A program made the translations under genes and the position numbers. From Casuarius casuarius (taxonomy: Eukaryota; Chordata; Aves; Casuariiformes; Casuariidae), in contig PTFA01000112.1 in the NCBI GenBank assembly GCA_003342895.1, positions 2,025,470 to 2,089,469 of the forward strand: DNA of 64,000 bases, written 5' to 3'. Shown one piece after another: positions 12,901 through 25,300 of this stretch (the stretch's first letter is position 1; every line of letters starts with the position of its first letter). The notes below the pieces were generated by a model that saw only the letters and a list, made by a program, of their open reading frames with translations, made no database searches and was not told the origin of the DNA.

Positions 12901-15900
12901 TGGAAGTTCAGTGGCTCCACTGTGTGTCTCCAGTTTCCTCTGCAGGGGCTTTCACTCTGATTCTTGTGTATGCACCAAGAGAACTTGATATTTCTTGGGT
13001 AAGTTATAAAAGAAAACAAACTACATTGGATAGATCCCAAGTCAGACAATCTGAGATTGTGCTCCTGGAGGAATGACAAACATCAAGACAGGATGTCCTC
13101 CTTCCTCATCTTTGAAATAAATACACTTTAAAAACAAACAACCTTTGACATTGTGCATGGGATGCAAGCAGGACATCATCCTCCAGGTTGCTGCAGACAA
13201 CAGCTCCCTGTAACCACCATTCACATGAATGTAGAAAATGTATCACTACTTCACTTCCTGGGCTTCAGCAAAAGCTATGTGCACAAATGGACTGAGTTTC
13301 CCTCGTCAGGATTTTGCACCACTTTGTCTCAACTACTCTTCATCAGGGCTTGTATCTTTACAAGCAAAACCACATGGCCACGTCACCTTCTCTTGCCAGC
13401 TACATTACAGCATCCTCCTTACAATCCCTCTGGGCTCCCAGCATTGCCTCATGACAAAAGCATTTCTTGCTTGGAGGCAGGGCAGAGAAGCTTGAAAATA
13501 TGAGTACTGACTGCCTGTTTCCAGTGATTCAGGCAGAGGTTGGTACCCAGCATCTGCTGAGACCACCTCATGAAAGAGCCCTGCTCTTGAAGGCCAAATG
13601 GAGGCTGCCATGACATGCCATTCGTGGCTTTTTGCAAGAACCTTCTGCAGGTTTTGCGTGTACTGCAGAAGGGGTGAATGTGGCTTCACTCTGGTGGAAG
13701 AAGCCAGGAGGGTCACCCTGCTTTGATGTAAAAGTGCTGCAAGAACTTGTCTTATCCTGGCAAAATGAAGAACTTGTTTCTGTGCATGACTTTGATTAGC
13801 TCTAGTCGAGTGACTTCTTTGGCAGTAACTGTGATTAAAAAGAGGGTGTTAATTAAATTCTTCTCATGGTGGGATTCTCTTAGAATATGTTGATTCACTG
13901 ACAGTATTCCTACTAGAATAATGCAAAGGCTCCAGGGCCACATTTGTAGGCGTCATGCAAGTGGAGAGCAGAGCTGATGATTATATTACTCAATAACTGT
14001 TCCCTCCCTGTGTATATACTTGGTAGGGCCTTATAGTAAACTCTCATCTGGCTAAAGCAATTCTTTTCCCCCTTTCCTGCATGGGGATTCTGCTTTTTGT
14101 TAGTGCCACCTGTTTCTCAAGAGCTCTTCTGTTTATAGTCACCAGACTAAAAAAAATCACATACTACTGGTTTTGTGTTGCAGACCCTACACATCAAGGG
14201 TTTGCTCTTTCTCTGAGAGAAATGGTGGTCCTCAGGAAGCAAATTCTGGTGTTTGCAGTGAGATTTCTGAACAATAGCTTGCAGTCACTTGTGGCCACAT
14301 CTGTTCTAACGCAGCATAGCTTTATGCTTAAGGAAAACTCTCAGTTTCTCTATGACTGTACTGCACAACGGTTTGTGGCAAGCCTACATCTTCAGAGGGC
14401 AAAACAGCATTAGTCCCCTGGTCAGGGCACCACTGCCAGAATCACCTATGAGGGACTAGCACACGGTCCTGCCTTGTATTCCTTAGCCCTATGTTTCCTG
14501 TTGCAGAGGCCTTCTAACTCCTTACATATGTATATTTTAATCAAGTAGATCAAAGTTTGTGCCAAAAGTTAACTACTCATTCCTAGAGAGCCCAAATGTC
14601 AGCATAGGAGGAGGCATGCAAGTGCGTGACAAGGGAGCATTTTTAGTAATGGGAATAGATTTAAGCTTCTGAGTGGGTTGTGTAGTGTGAAAAGGGGGAA
14701 TGCAGTGTCTTGGCATGTTCTGAAATATCCAACCCACTGTATTTCTGGCCAAGAAGCAACAGCTGAGATTTGAGTCACTCTCCCTTTTTGTGATGTACTA
14801 AATATTGTTCCCTAACTATCTGAATTCAAAAGTCAGGTAGGGAAGCTCCTGACCACAGCAGACAGGAGGTTCATTCAGCTCAATAGAACTGTTTTAAAAT
14901 TTTGCGACTCCCAGCAAGAAAAGGGAGTACTGGAAAGCAGATGAACAGAACTGGCAATCTAGTTCTTCCAGGGCTGTATAAACCAACGCTCTTCACTTGT
15001 GATATATAATGGGTCATGATTTCATACTCCCCCTCCCCTTTCAAGTTACAAGGATCTCTGTTACTGGAGCCCATACCCAAGCACAACCATTCACAAGCTC
15101 CTGACAAACACCTATTCTTTCCTCACACCTTGAGATTTCCTCTGGCAAGCCATTCTATTTTGTGTTTCAATAAAGTAACCATGGCCAATCACATCTCTTT
15201 CTGTGCTTGGAAACTGTAACTGTTGTTGGCCTCAAAAAAAGCAGTTCCTCTGAAGAAATCCCTTTTAGCCCATGCAAGTCTGATGTGCCTCTCATGAACA
15301 CACTCAGGGGTTTATCTTATTATCAGATTAAAAAATTGAAAAAAAAAAAATCCACCCTGCTCATAAGTGAACTAATCTGTGTAGGCATATATCAAGTGTT
15401 TTTAAAAAACAACAACCTCTCATTTGGAAAGATTAAAAATGTGCCAAATTCTTTGTGTGCCTCTGTCAAAAGCCTGTGAGTCTATAGCTTGCTGCAGAGG
15501 GGAACATCTGTGTCTAATTGATGAAATTCAGCCTTCATAATGGATGATTCAGATGAACTAAACAGTTTTGTCAGTCAGTCAGTTGTGGATTATAAATTCA
15601 TCAGAAAGCCTTTTTCCCCCCCTCAGATCTGCCTTGCATTTCCTGTCCCTTGTGGGTTTTTTCCTGTTCTTGGAGTAAGTCTTGAATCTTTCCCGTCTCT
15701 CAAGCTATAATAAATGAACGATTGCCCCAGTGCCATGACCTTTAAGCCGCATTTCTGGAATGCACACGTTGCACAAGCCACTAACCCTCGCCCCGTCCGA
15801 GAGAGTTCGGTACCTGGTGGGATTCAGCTAGATGCTGCAGCCAACTGGCAGCCACGTGGCTCACAGGGGAACCAAAGGCATCTGAGTTTCACTCCGAGGC

Positions 15901-18371
15901 TCCTCAGATGTGCACAGAGTCTGCTATATATTTCACTCCGAATGATGACAGATTCTAGTGAAAATGAAGGCAGGAAAAGGAACCTATCCTGCGAGCAGGA
16001 CAAGAGATTTATAGGGGAATGCACTTACCCATTTGGCACTTTGGTGATTAATCACGCAAGATCCACTGAGCTGATGTAGGATCTCCAGCAGTCTGCTGCT
16101 TTTTAGTGTGAAAAAGTCAACTGTCACAAAGTCTTCTGGTAGTAGAGGTGGGGATGTTAATGCCTCCAAACTGCTTCTTGGTATCTGAAAGAAGACAATT
16201 AGGTCAGTTCACATGCTCCTCAAAATAAAATTCCAACTCTCAATCATTGCTAATTTAAGGAAGTTTGGGCCAATCTGTAATCCTTCTACAGCCAGAAGTA
16301 CCCTTCAATAGCAGCAGTTCTGGTGCACATTCTGGCTCCAAAACTGGATGCATTTTTAAATGAAAATTTAGCATTATTTACTGCCTCTTCCTATGCCAAT
16401 ATTGTTATTAAAACTGAGCTCAAAAGACTAGCATAGGACAAAGGCAAGTCTGCTCAGATGTGCTGGGACACACGGAAGGAACATGAGGGAAGTCACAAAG
16501 GAGCCCTCTTTCCTTCTAGCTAGATTCCAGTAATTCAAGTGACAACAAATGTATCTGTAATTTTGAGGTGAATTAGCAGATGAGTCTAAAAGTTAGGATC
16601 CCTAGATTCTTAAATTGACATAAGGTTTTGCTGTTTTTACTGGAATATTTACCATGAATTAACTAATTCAGTTTAAAAGCAATAATTTTACTTCCTAAAG
16701 CAAAGACTCTGTAAATTTCTGTTTATTCTGGTACTACATTCTGTGGGACACCTAAAGCATTCGATGGAGAATTAGAGTCTTCAAATGATGTAGACACATG
16801 AATATAGTTTCTTTTTTACTTGAGCCATAGGCAAGCCCAGGTACTTTAAATGAGAAGCCTGTACTTTATTCCACTAAAATTAGTGTAAGAATTGATTTAA
16901 ATGACACTTTCAAAAGTCAAAGATTGGTTTAAGCCTGGAATACAGAATACAATTTCTACCTCCATTGCTGTTTTGGTCCTTTTCTATTACCATCCACCCT
17001 GAAACACTCAGAATATGAAAAGCACCTGCTGGAAAACAAAGTTCATGCCTTGCAGAACAGGTCTGGCTTTTTTGTTTTTATTTAAGGGCTTTTAACATTT
17101 GGCATTGCATTTTTTTCTTTCCATTTCAATATGAGCCAAGGGGTGGGACCAGGAGAAAAAAGAATCCTGGAGTATTTTGATCTTTGTGGCTTTATATGGA
17201 CTTCATAAGCTTTGTTTGTTGTCCTGCCAAGCTTCCTTTGTGTTTAAATAGATAACAGACTAAGACGACTAATCATTTCCAATACAAAAAAACAAACCCA
17301 AAGCGTTCCCTTTCTTTTCCAATTAACACTAGCAATATGCTCCTCGACAGGGCTTGTGACCTAAGTACTTTTGGCTTACTTTTTCCCCTTTTCAAGAACA
17401 ATTGCCCAAGGTGCAGACAGCACTCTGAGCTCTCCAAATTTATGAAAGAATCTTGAACAAAGGCTCTAAGAGCGTCTCTGGGAGAAGGTAATTTAAATTA
17501 TGATGTGTGGAAAACACCTCAGGTACCTTTAGAGAACAAGTGAACAGTGGTCAGTGGAACCCTTTACAGATTTTGTTCCTCTTTGGGTTCTGCAGGTTAT
17601 TTATGGAGAAGGAAGAAATAAAACAGCGACAGTCCCATATGAAATTTGTTATGTAAAATGCATGTTGATTGCTAATTTACTAGCAAGAGCTGATATCTGC
17701 TATCACTATTTTGAGAGGCTTTTTATTTGAAGAGACAATTTACCCAGTCAAGACCACCTGGATTTTACTGCTTGTTGAAGATGGGAGGTAGAATCCCTTT
17801 GAAATAGGAGATGAGTTACATGGATGATGACAATAATCAGTGCAAGGGCTTTTTACATTAAAAATGGTTTTGTAATGAAAATAATAGTGCTCAAGACACT
17901 CTTTGTGCTGACACCATTTTTCTTCATCTTAAGATTTTTATCTCACAACAAACTGTTTAGGACCACACATTTGTGTGGTCGGAAACTTGCACGTCAAAAA
18001 AATGTATGCAGGACTATCAATAACCTAGGAATGCCTCGTAGCCCAAAGCAGATCAGTAGTAGAAAATGAGAATTATGAATTATTTTGCTCGATTATATTT
18101 GGGGGGGTGAGGAGTGATCACTCAATATATACTTCCACACTAAGAGTGGCGGCCTATATTAGAGATTAATGCTCCAAATGGTGAAAGTAGAAGATGATAG
18201 TCTCAAGAAACAGAAATTCATGGAGTTTGTAGAAGTCTTATCTTATACCAATCACTGAAGGGAAAGTAAAGAAAAGAGTATGAACTTGTAGTAGGTCTAG
18301 CAGGCTACATCCTGTATTTGCAAACACTGTTAATTCATCTCCAGTAAGATGCAAGTTTATCTATTTTCCAG

Positions 18372-19363
18372 GTGTACTATTCCTGTGGTGCAGTGGTGGA
18401 ATCGATGGAAAGAGGTCTGATTTTATCACCAGGTTTTCCAAACAACTACTACCCAGGGACACACTGTGTTTGGCAATTTTTCATTCCTATGAGAACCCAT
18501 CTTATCTTGGAAATTTTTGACTTTGACATTTTTGAGAGCACTAGTGAAACTCCAACCCCTTGGGATGGCTTTTCAGCTCCTGCTAAAACAAGAGATAAGG
18601 ACATGCCTCCTCCTGAGGAAAACTTGGATTTTGCTCTCCCTGCTACAAAATCCTCTCTCCAGACCTGGATGTCAAAGGTGGCTCAGAATCTGAGCAGCAC
18701 AGGAGATCAATCAAAGGACCTTGTTAGTCACCTGGATGACCTTCGAGGAGCCACCTCAAAAAAAGATGAAGCCAAACAAGTATCTGAAGAAAACCAGTCT
18801 AAACAGCTGAAGGACCCCAAAGGAATTACCAAGGCTCAGCAAGAGGAACTGCCATTCCCTCTAGCTGGTAGTACTGCGATGCACAGGCAAAATATCAGTG
18901 GCCTAAGAACAGAAGATTTGAAAGGGAAAATCTTGCTTGCTCATCTTGCTGGTAGTGAGCAAGATGAAGTTACTGGAGAGAGCTGGACTCTTCCCACAAC
19001 AGTACTGCCACTGGAAGTCTCCTCCACCCCACAGTCAGCAGTGGACATCTGTCCCCATGATGTTTTGTATGTTTCTGATCTCATCACATTTTCCTCTCGC
19101 TTTTGTGGACCAAATACACCTTTAAACAAGCCCATGGTCTTCGGTTCCTCTCTGGAAATGGTTGAGGTTATCATGGAACTAATCACCACCACGGACCGGG
19201 GACGAGGCTTTGCAATGCTCTTTGAGTACAGGAACATCACCGAACCTGATACTGTAGATGCTGTGAGGCAGGAGAGACAGGAAAACATGATGATGCTGGC
19301 AATTATTACAGGGATTGTCTTCTTTGCACTTGCTTTGCTCTCTGCCCTCTGCGTAGCTTGCAG
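18372..19363 (+). CDS. Exon: interrupted CUB domain plus transmembrane helix
   Basis: Acceptor ttttccag precedes 18372 and donor gtaagatg follows 19363. The exon enters in phase 0 and ends with two bases of an Arg codon. CUB hallmarks are visible: Cys-Gly at the start, SPGFPNNYYPG, Cys-x-Trp, the strand LILEIFDFDIFES, then CPHDVLYV and Phe-Cys-Gly. Between the IFES strand (codon ~56) and Val224 lies a long polar insertion with two sequons, rich in Ser, Thr, Lys, Gln and Glu. A normal CUB domain is about 110 residues; this one spans roughly 280. The exon ends just after a hydrophobic helix of about 22 residues starting MMMLAIITGIVFF. Confidence 0.88.
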
Positions 19364-22300
19364 GTAAGATGATGCATATCTGAGCCTTTGAAGCATATGA
19401 TATTATCTGTACAGTACAGGAAAAAAGTTGCATTTCTTTGCTCTGCTAATGCTTGCTGTCATTTAAACATAGTAGTGTGTGGATATGGAGGAAGCCAGTG
19501 CCAATTACTATTCCTACCCTATGCTAAGTCATCTTTCCCAGTTGCACAGCTCCTCTGTCTCCAATTTATTTTCTTTTTCTTGAAGAAACACCTGAAGGAT
19601 GAGGACTTTGTTGGGCATTTATTTATTTCAATAGCAGTGCTGCCTTTGAACCTCGGTTGTGGGACAATTTAGTTGGCCATTGAACAAAAATGCAGAACAG
19701 GACGATGATCCTTCCCTGAGTGTCCCACATACTTTTAACATTCACTGCTTCTCTGCACAGTGATTCCATATTTTGACTCTAACCATCACTAATACTCTTC
19801 AGAAAAAGTAAGTAGTAATAAAAAGTATTAGTGCTTGAAATTAAGATGTGGTTACATATATTAGATAATATTTTCCCTTCTGTAACATGCTTTATCCAAG
19901 AGATTGTGCAGACACTAATCCGAATGCACCTCGTGGGGTAAGCAGTTACCAGCACCTGCCTTTCAGCGGCAGAGAAGCCAGGGCAGAGCTGCAGAGCCAC
20001 GCTGCAGTACCGGTGGTTAACCCCAGTGAAACCTCTCTCTCGCTCAGGCTGACAGTAACACTGAACCGCTTGCGGTACCGTGCAGCAGCATGGGTAGTCA
20101 CCACCTGGTATGTGATGAGCTGGCCAAGTGAGCTGACAGTCAAGCGGGGTTTCCGATTGCCACGTCCTGGTGCTAACCAGTTAAAAGGCTAAAACTAGCC
20201 AGTGACGAAAGCTTACTTCCCCAGTCAATGGCTTTCTTTTCTCTAAGTCTTTCAGGAGAAAGCTTTTCCCCCACAGCATATGTTTGGATTTTTCCTACTA
20301 ACTCCCTAGTGAAAACATTTTCGTAGAAACAGTTTTGGCTTTTTATTTTTCTTCTGACAAATTCAAAACAAAACCCAAGCTCCCCAGGTTTTTGTCAAAA
20401 CAAACAGTACTTCTGAAATGTTTTGACTTCAGTGGAAGCATCAGTTAAACTGAAACAAATGCTGTTCCTTGTAGGGCTCTGTTATGGTGATCCGATATTA
20501 GTACTAGCATTCGTTTCCCAGTGGCAGCATTCAACTGGTCCGTCTTTTCTCGTCCTGCGTCCCCTGTCTCGTTTCTTGTGCAGCTTCCAACCCCACGAGA
20601 AGCCAGCACACGTGCCGCAGCCTCCCTCGGTGCCTGGCCTTTGGCTTCCTCGGCTTTGGCCATGCGGCCAGGAGCTAGGCAGCCATGCAAAGGTAGGCTG
20701 TATTAAAAATATTCTCATCAGCCTTTGTTCCAGCATCACCTGATTATACCAGACTGGGGAAGAATGACTGCTAATGTTTACAGAGTTCAACATCTCATAA
20801 GGTTTCAGGATTGTCCAGCAGCTCTTAGTAATTGAAGAAGTTTTGATAAAGGAACTTTGTTTTCCTTATCCTTTTGGGGGCTACACTTCTAGCTTTGCTG
20901 AATAGATACAAAGTCTAGGCCATCACTGTACCGTGTTTAAGAGAAGATGAGTAAGGTGGTGAAGCTTAAACAATCTCCTTTGCTGCCTATGGAAATTCCT
21001 GTTTTCAGGGTTCTGCCTTTTCACTGCTGTAAGAGTTAAACTTGCATGCATCACATCTAACTAACCTTTTTCCTTTTTAAAGGGCTTGCAGAACACTAAT
21101 TTAGACCACAATTTTTTGCTAGCTCTAAGGGAAAACGTCTGGTGGAAAATGTCTTCCAGATACCAAATATTTTATTTTTACACCCTTGCCAATCTTCAAA
21201 AGAGACAGAAACATGTTCTCTTTGCTATGGCAGCAGTCTGGGCTGATGCACAAGCTATTCTTGCTCCATTATCCCTATTTAATTTCAGTGTAACTATCCA
21301 TGAAGCAGAGTATTATTCAAACCAAAAAAGCACACTGTCAATCTGAGATTTCACTGGTTGAAATTTACTCTGTGTAGATGGTTTAGAAAGTCAGGCCATG
21401 CTGATCACATGTAGAATTTGACTTTTGCTTCCCAGATGTTTACAAAATGTTCTGCTGTTGCTAACCAACAGAGAAAATCTAATAGTTTTTTTTTCCACAC
21501 AAATGTTTGTATGTTCTTGTCACTGAGAATACTTCCTACCAGGGTTACAATGGCACAGTATCAGGGTTAGGCTCACTTCTTGCAACATTGGCATTTAGGC
21601 CTTTTTGCTGCTACATGACTTTTTTTTTTTCTTTAAAGGAAAATATATCTTAGTCAGATACTGACTACATATAAAGGGAGATTATATCTAGTCCTTTAAT
21701 TTTTTGAAAGGCCGGCTCCTATCCCAGCTGCCTGTAATCCCTGTGTACATTTTCAGAGAGGCCTTGATTACAATACATATCTGTTTATTGTCAGACTTAA
21801 AACAATGAGGTTGGATATGTGCGAAAGTGATGCCATGATCTGTGCCGAGTAAACGCACTTACACTGCACTGGAAGATTCCCCCCATCCTTTTACTGATCC
21901 AACTACTTCGAGGATATTGGTCCGTGGCCTCTTCTGGTCAGAGCTCACCAACCCTTCTCAGCTGCGGTTTCCTTACGCAGCTCAGAATAAGATGCAGAAG
22001 CCATTAAGCATTTCTAAGAACTTCTCATAGTTTGAGCCCACCAGACTCTATTTTATGCTCTTTGCCCTAAATGAGGACTTGAATTCAGGTGTCAAAGGTG
22101 TATTAGCCACAGCTTGTCCTCACTGCAGAAAACATCAGGACTGCCAGGGGGTGGTTTGAGGGAATAAATGAAGATACTTTCATAAATAATAAAGCACAGT
22201 CGGAAACGGGACCAGCTCACCAAGGCATAATAATACTTGCCCTGACTGGAACGTGCCATTGCAAAGGAAACCACACCAGAAGATGCTAGAGCAACCTCCA

Positions 22301-25300
22301 AGCTCTTGGCTTTGTAAACTTGCCTTCCACTTTCTATACCCTTCCTACTCCACCTGCTTCTCTGGTACCAGGTTGGAGTTTAGCTATGTTTTTCACCATT
22401 TTTAGCTGCTGCTGTTGCTCAGCTAAAAGTAGCAGGCTCAGCCTTGCCAGGGGTAGAAATGGCCCAGGATGGGCTTGGCACCTACCGCCACTCTAATGCA
22501 CCAAGTCGTCAGCAGTGTCTGCTCGGGCTCACTGCATTCAGCCAGGGCGAAGCTCTCTGGGGAAACTCCAAGTCTCTGCCACACTGCAGCTTTTGTTTGC
22601 TGTTTGGGGAGGGAATGAAAGCTTCAGTTGTTAGTTGGCCAATAATTCTAATTACTTTTGGCCATGAGGCCTGGCTCAAGTTATGGAGTATTTTTTATTT
22701 TCTTTCCCAAGACCCCAAGAACAAGAGACATCCACCTTATTTAATTTTAGTCCTGTCCAATGCAGTCAGACTTTTGCTCGATGGTTGCGACCCATGGATT
22801 GCAACTGCGTTTTACACCTGCCTAGTTTGCCAATGACCTGTTTCCAATTACAGCCCCTGCATGTACAGCTATTTCACCAAGTCATCATCTGCCGCCATTT
22901 CACTCCATACAAGTTGCCCTGCTAGTCACTATCTGCAGCCTGATCTTCACCTGGTAGTGACATGCTTCAGTCAATATTGGTGCCTGACAGGCTAATAAAA
23001 TTCTGTATCCATTGTCTTTAAAGCCTCTTTGGCACCTGCATTTTGCAGGCATGCCATATGAAGAAGAGAAATCTGACTGCCAAACCAGGCCATATAGTAA
23101 TGGCCAAGAAGAGGTGGTAAGAATTGAGCATACTTATATTTTGCATTGCACTTGCCCCTACTATGTCTCCCATAAATGTACATTGAGCTGCACCAACTTT
23201 TTCTAAGCAACCAGTTTTCCCCACCAAGGCACACACTGGGGACTCCTGGGTAACAGCATGGTCAGGACTCAGGTCGTGGGCTAACCACAGGCCATCACCT
23301 CCCTGCTTCATTAGTTTTTCCCCTGGTTCATTCTGCCAAACAGCAATATGGCTTTCAAAGTAGTTACAGGGCCAGTCAATTATCACAGAACACAATATTT
23401 ATTGAGACTGGCAAGAAAAAGATCCAGATTAGTGCAAGGTATTGCAGTTTCTAAATGAAAAAGCTTGCTTGCCTGTCAAAGTTTATACTAGTTGTCAGTT
23501 GCTGAGATTTTTATAATGGATATTTCATCTATTGCAGCTTTATCCCAGAGAACAGGAATATCCTGTAAAAGGGATAGCTGTATACAAGACCCAGAGGAAC
23601 ACATTTTTACCTGGGTTTCTAAGAACTTGAACATTTTGTTTGTTAAACCATGTTGAAAGTTCAAATAATAAGACCAGAAGTGAAAAGCATCCCTATAACT
23701 AGCTCATCTGGCTTGTTGATGCTTGATGTTCAGTGTGGAAGAACTATGTCCTAAGTTTTGTTTTCTTGAAGAAGAATATTTCCTTTATGCTCTTTAGTCC
23801 CTGGGTGGGTATATTTCCACAGATTTGTCTGTAGCATGCCAGTCATTTTAAACAACAAAACTTCATAGGAATGTACCAGATTTGATTAAATTTTCATTAT
23901 GGGCTTTGGCAGGAAAGGGATGGGGAGAGAGAGAGAGGAAGAAGGAACGTGATTTGGAGAAGGCAGGAAATTGAACATAGGTCTCCCACTATCTACACAA
24001 ATGCCTTCATCACTGGGCTATTCATTATTTTGGGCATGTTTTGTTAGTCTCTCTTGCTGAAATGGTTCTGGTGCCTAATAAGAACTTCTGGGAAGGCAGA
24101 GGGGGGGAATTATTTACATATGCATTTTCTGCTCTGAAGTATTTCCTACCTGGCTTGATGTTGCTTGATCAGGAGACACCACTCCTCACTGGATGAGCCT
24201 TCTTTACTCCCCCTCTCTCCCTCCCACCCCCAATCACTGAGCTACAGAAAAGTCTTCTCTGCTCTAGCCCTGAGTACACCTGAGAAGCCCAAGCGGTGGC
24301 TGATGTGATTCTGCATCATGGAGTAACAGTTATCCATCCGGAGCTCTTCTGAATTAAATTCTTAAGTGCAAACTTGTCCTCCTCCTTTTCTATAGTCTCC
24401 TCTGTACTCATTAGGAACAATCCTGGTGGTGCTTCATGGGTTCTTTCTCCCTCAATATAGTCATCAGTCAATAATCATTTTAAGCAATCTGATGATATGG
24501 TGAGGAACAGAACCTGCTATGCCCAAGACAGAGCAGAGGTCAGCTCATGACCAGCCTCACCAAGAGCCCTCTGAACACCTATTCTTGAAAGGAAACAGTA
24601 ATGAAATGGCGATTGAAAACTTGAAACCCTGACTTCGATACAGCACAAAGAAAACAAACAAACAAAAAGCTTGTGTGGAGGAGGTTAAATGCCTTAAAGC
24701 AAACAAATCCTTCCAACAAGAAGAGGAAAAATGCCAGCCAAGAGCACTGATAGGGTACGCGACCAGTGTTACTGTTTTTCTTGCTGTCTGCTCAGTGCCT
24801 TAACACTCCCACGTTTCTCTGCTGTCCCTTGGAGGACTGCTGTACAGCAGAAATAAAATACACTTGCTTCAGTCATTATCTTGTTCATCAGTGCCTGCCT
24901 TTCTTCATGACATCTTTACATCATATTCATCCAAAATGTAAATAATGCTAGTTGTTCCATAAGGTCAGTTTTAGAAAAACAAGTTAAGAGTACACTTTTG
25001 TTTCCCTTCAGCCCAACAGGCATGTTTACTTGGGAATCATCTGCTATAGTCTTTTCCTTTAATAGGATGTTCATAGAAGTGAACAGCATTTGACACTCTT
25101 GGCTTGCTAAAAATAATCCAGCATGCAACGCTGGCCACACAGATTAAATATTCTGTGTAACGGGATAAGAACAATGTCACTGCCCAGACCCAAGAAGGAA
25201 CTTCAGTCCTGCTATTTAGTTACTGAAGTGAAAGAGCAGCCTGCCAGCGAGAAAGGCTGGTAGGACTTTGGAGAAATCTGAATTCCATTCCTGCTTTTGC

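Larger units (their letters stand above)
530..18371 (+). other. Long gene-poor stretch, probably intron 1 of the CUB-domain gene
   Basis: Nearly 18 kb of AT-rich sequence with stop codons in all frames and no open segment flanked by convincing splice sites. Short open frames are isolated and lack recognisable protein character. It contains the minisatellite at 2408-2640, a 24-base T run at 6943-6966 and minor AT and GT simple repeats. If the CpG island is the promoter of the CUB-domain gene, this is its first intron. An exon encoding the expected signal peptide would have to lie here or at the left edge, and I could not find one. Confidence 0.5.

Noticed and set aside
14081..14413. 110-codon open frame with a hydrophobic start, considered as the missing signal-peptide exon
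   Set aside because: No donor is found after the hydrophobic stretch in the phase needed at 18372, and basic residues interrupt the helix.
15714..16079. 121-codon ATG-initiated open frame in the long left intron
   Set aside because: No splice sites in phase, no recognisable domain, and comparable frames occur by chance in 18 kb.
22444..22836. 130-codon open frame in the CUB-gene intron
   Set aside because: No matching acceptor/donor pair and no protein-like features; an overlapping frame is equally open.
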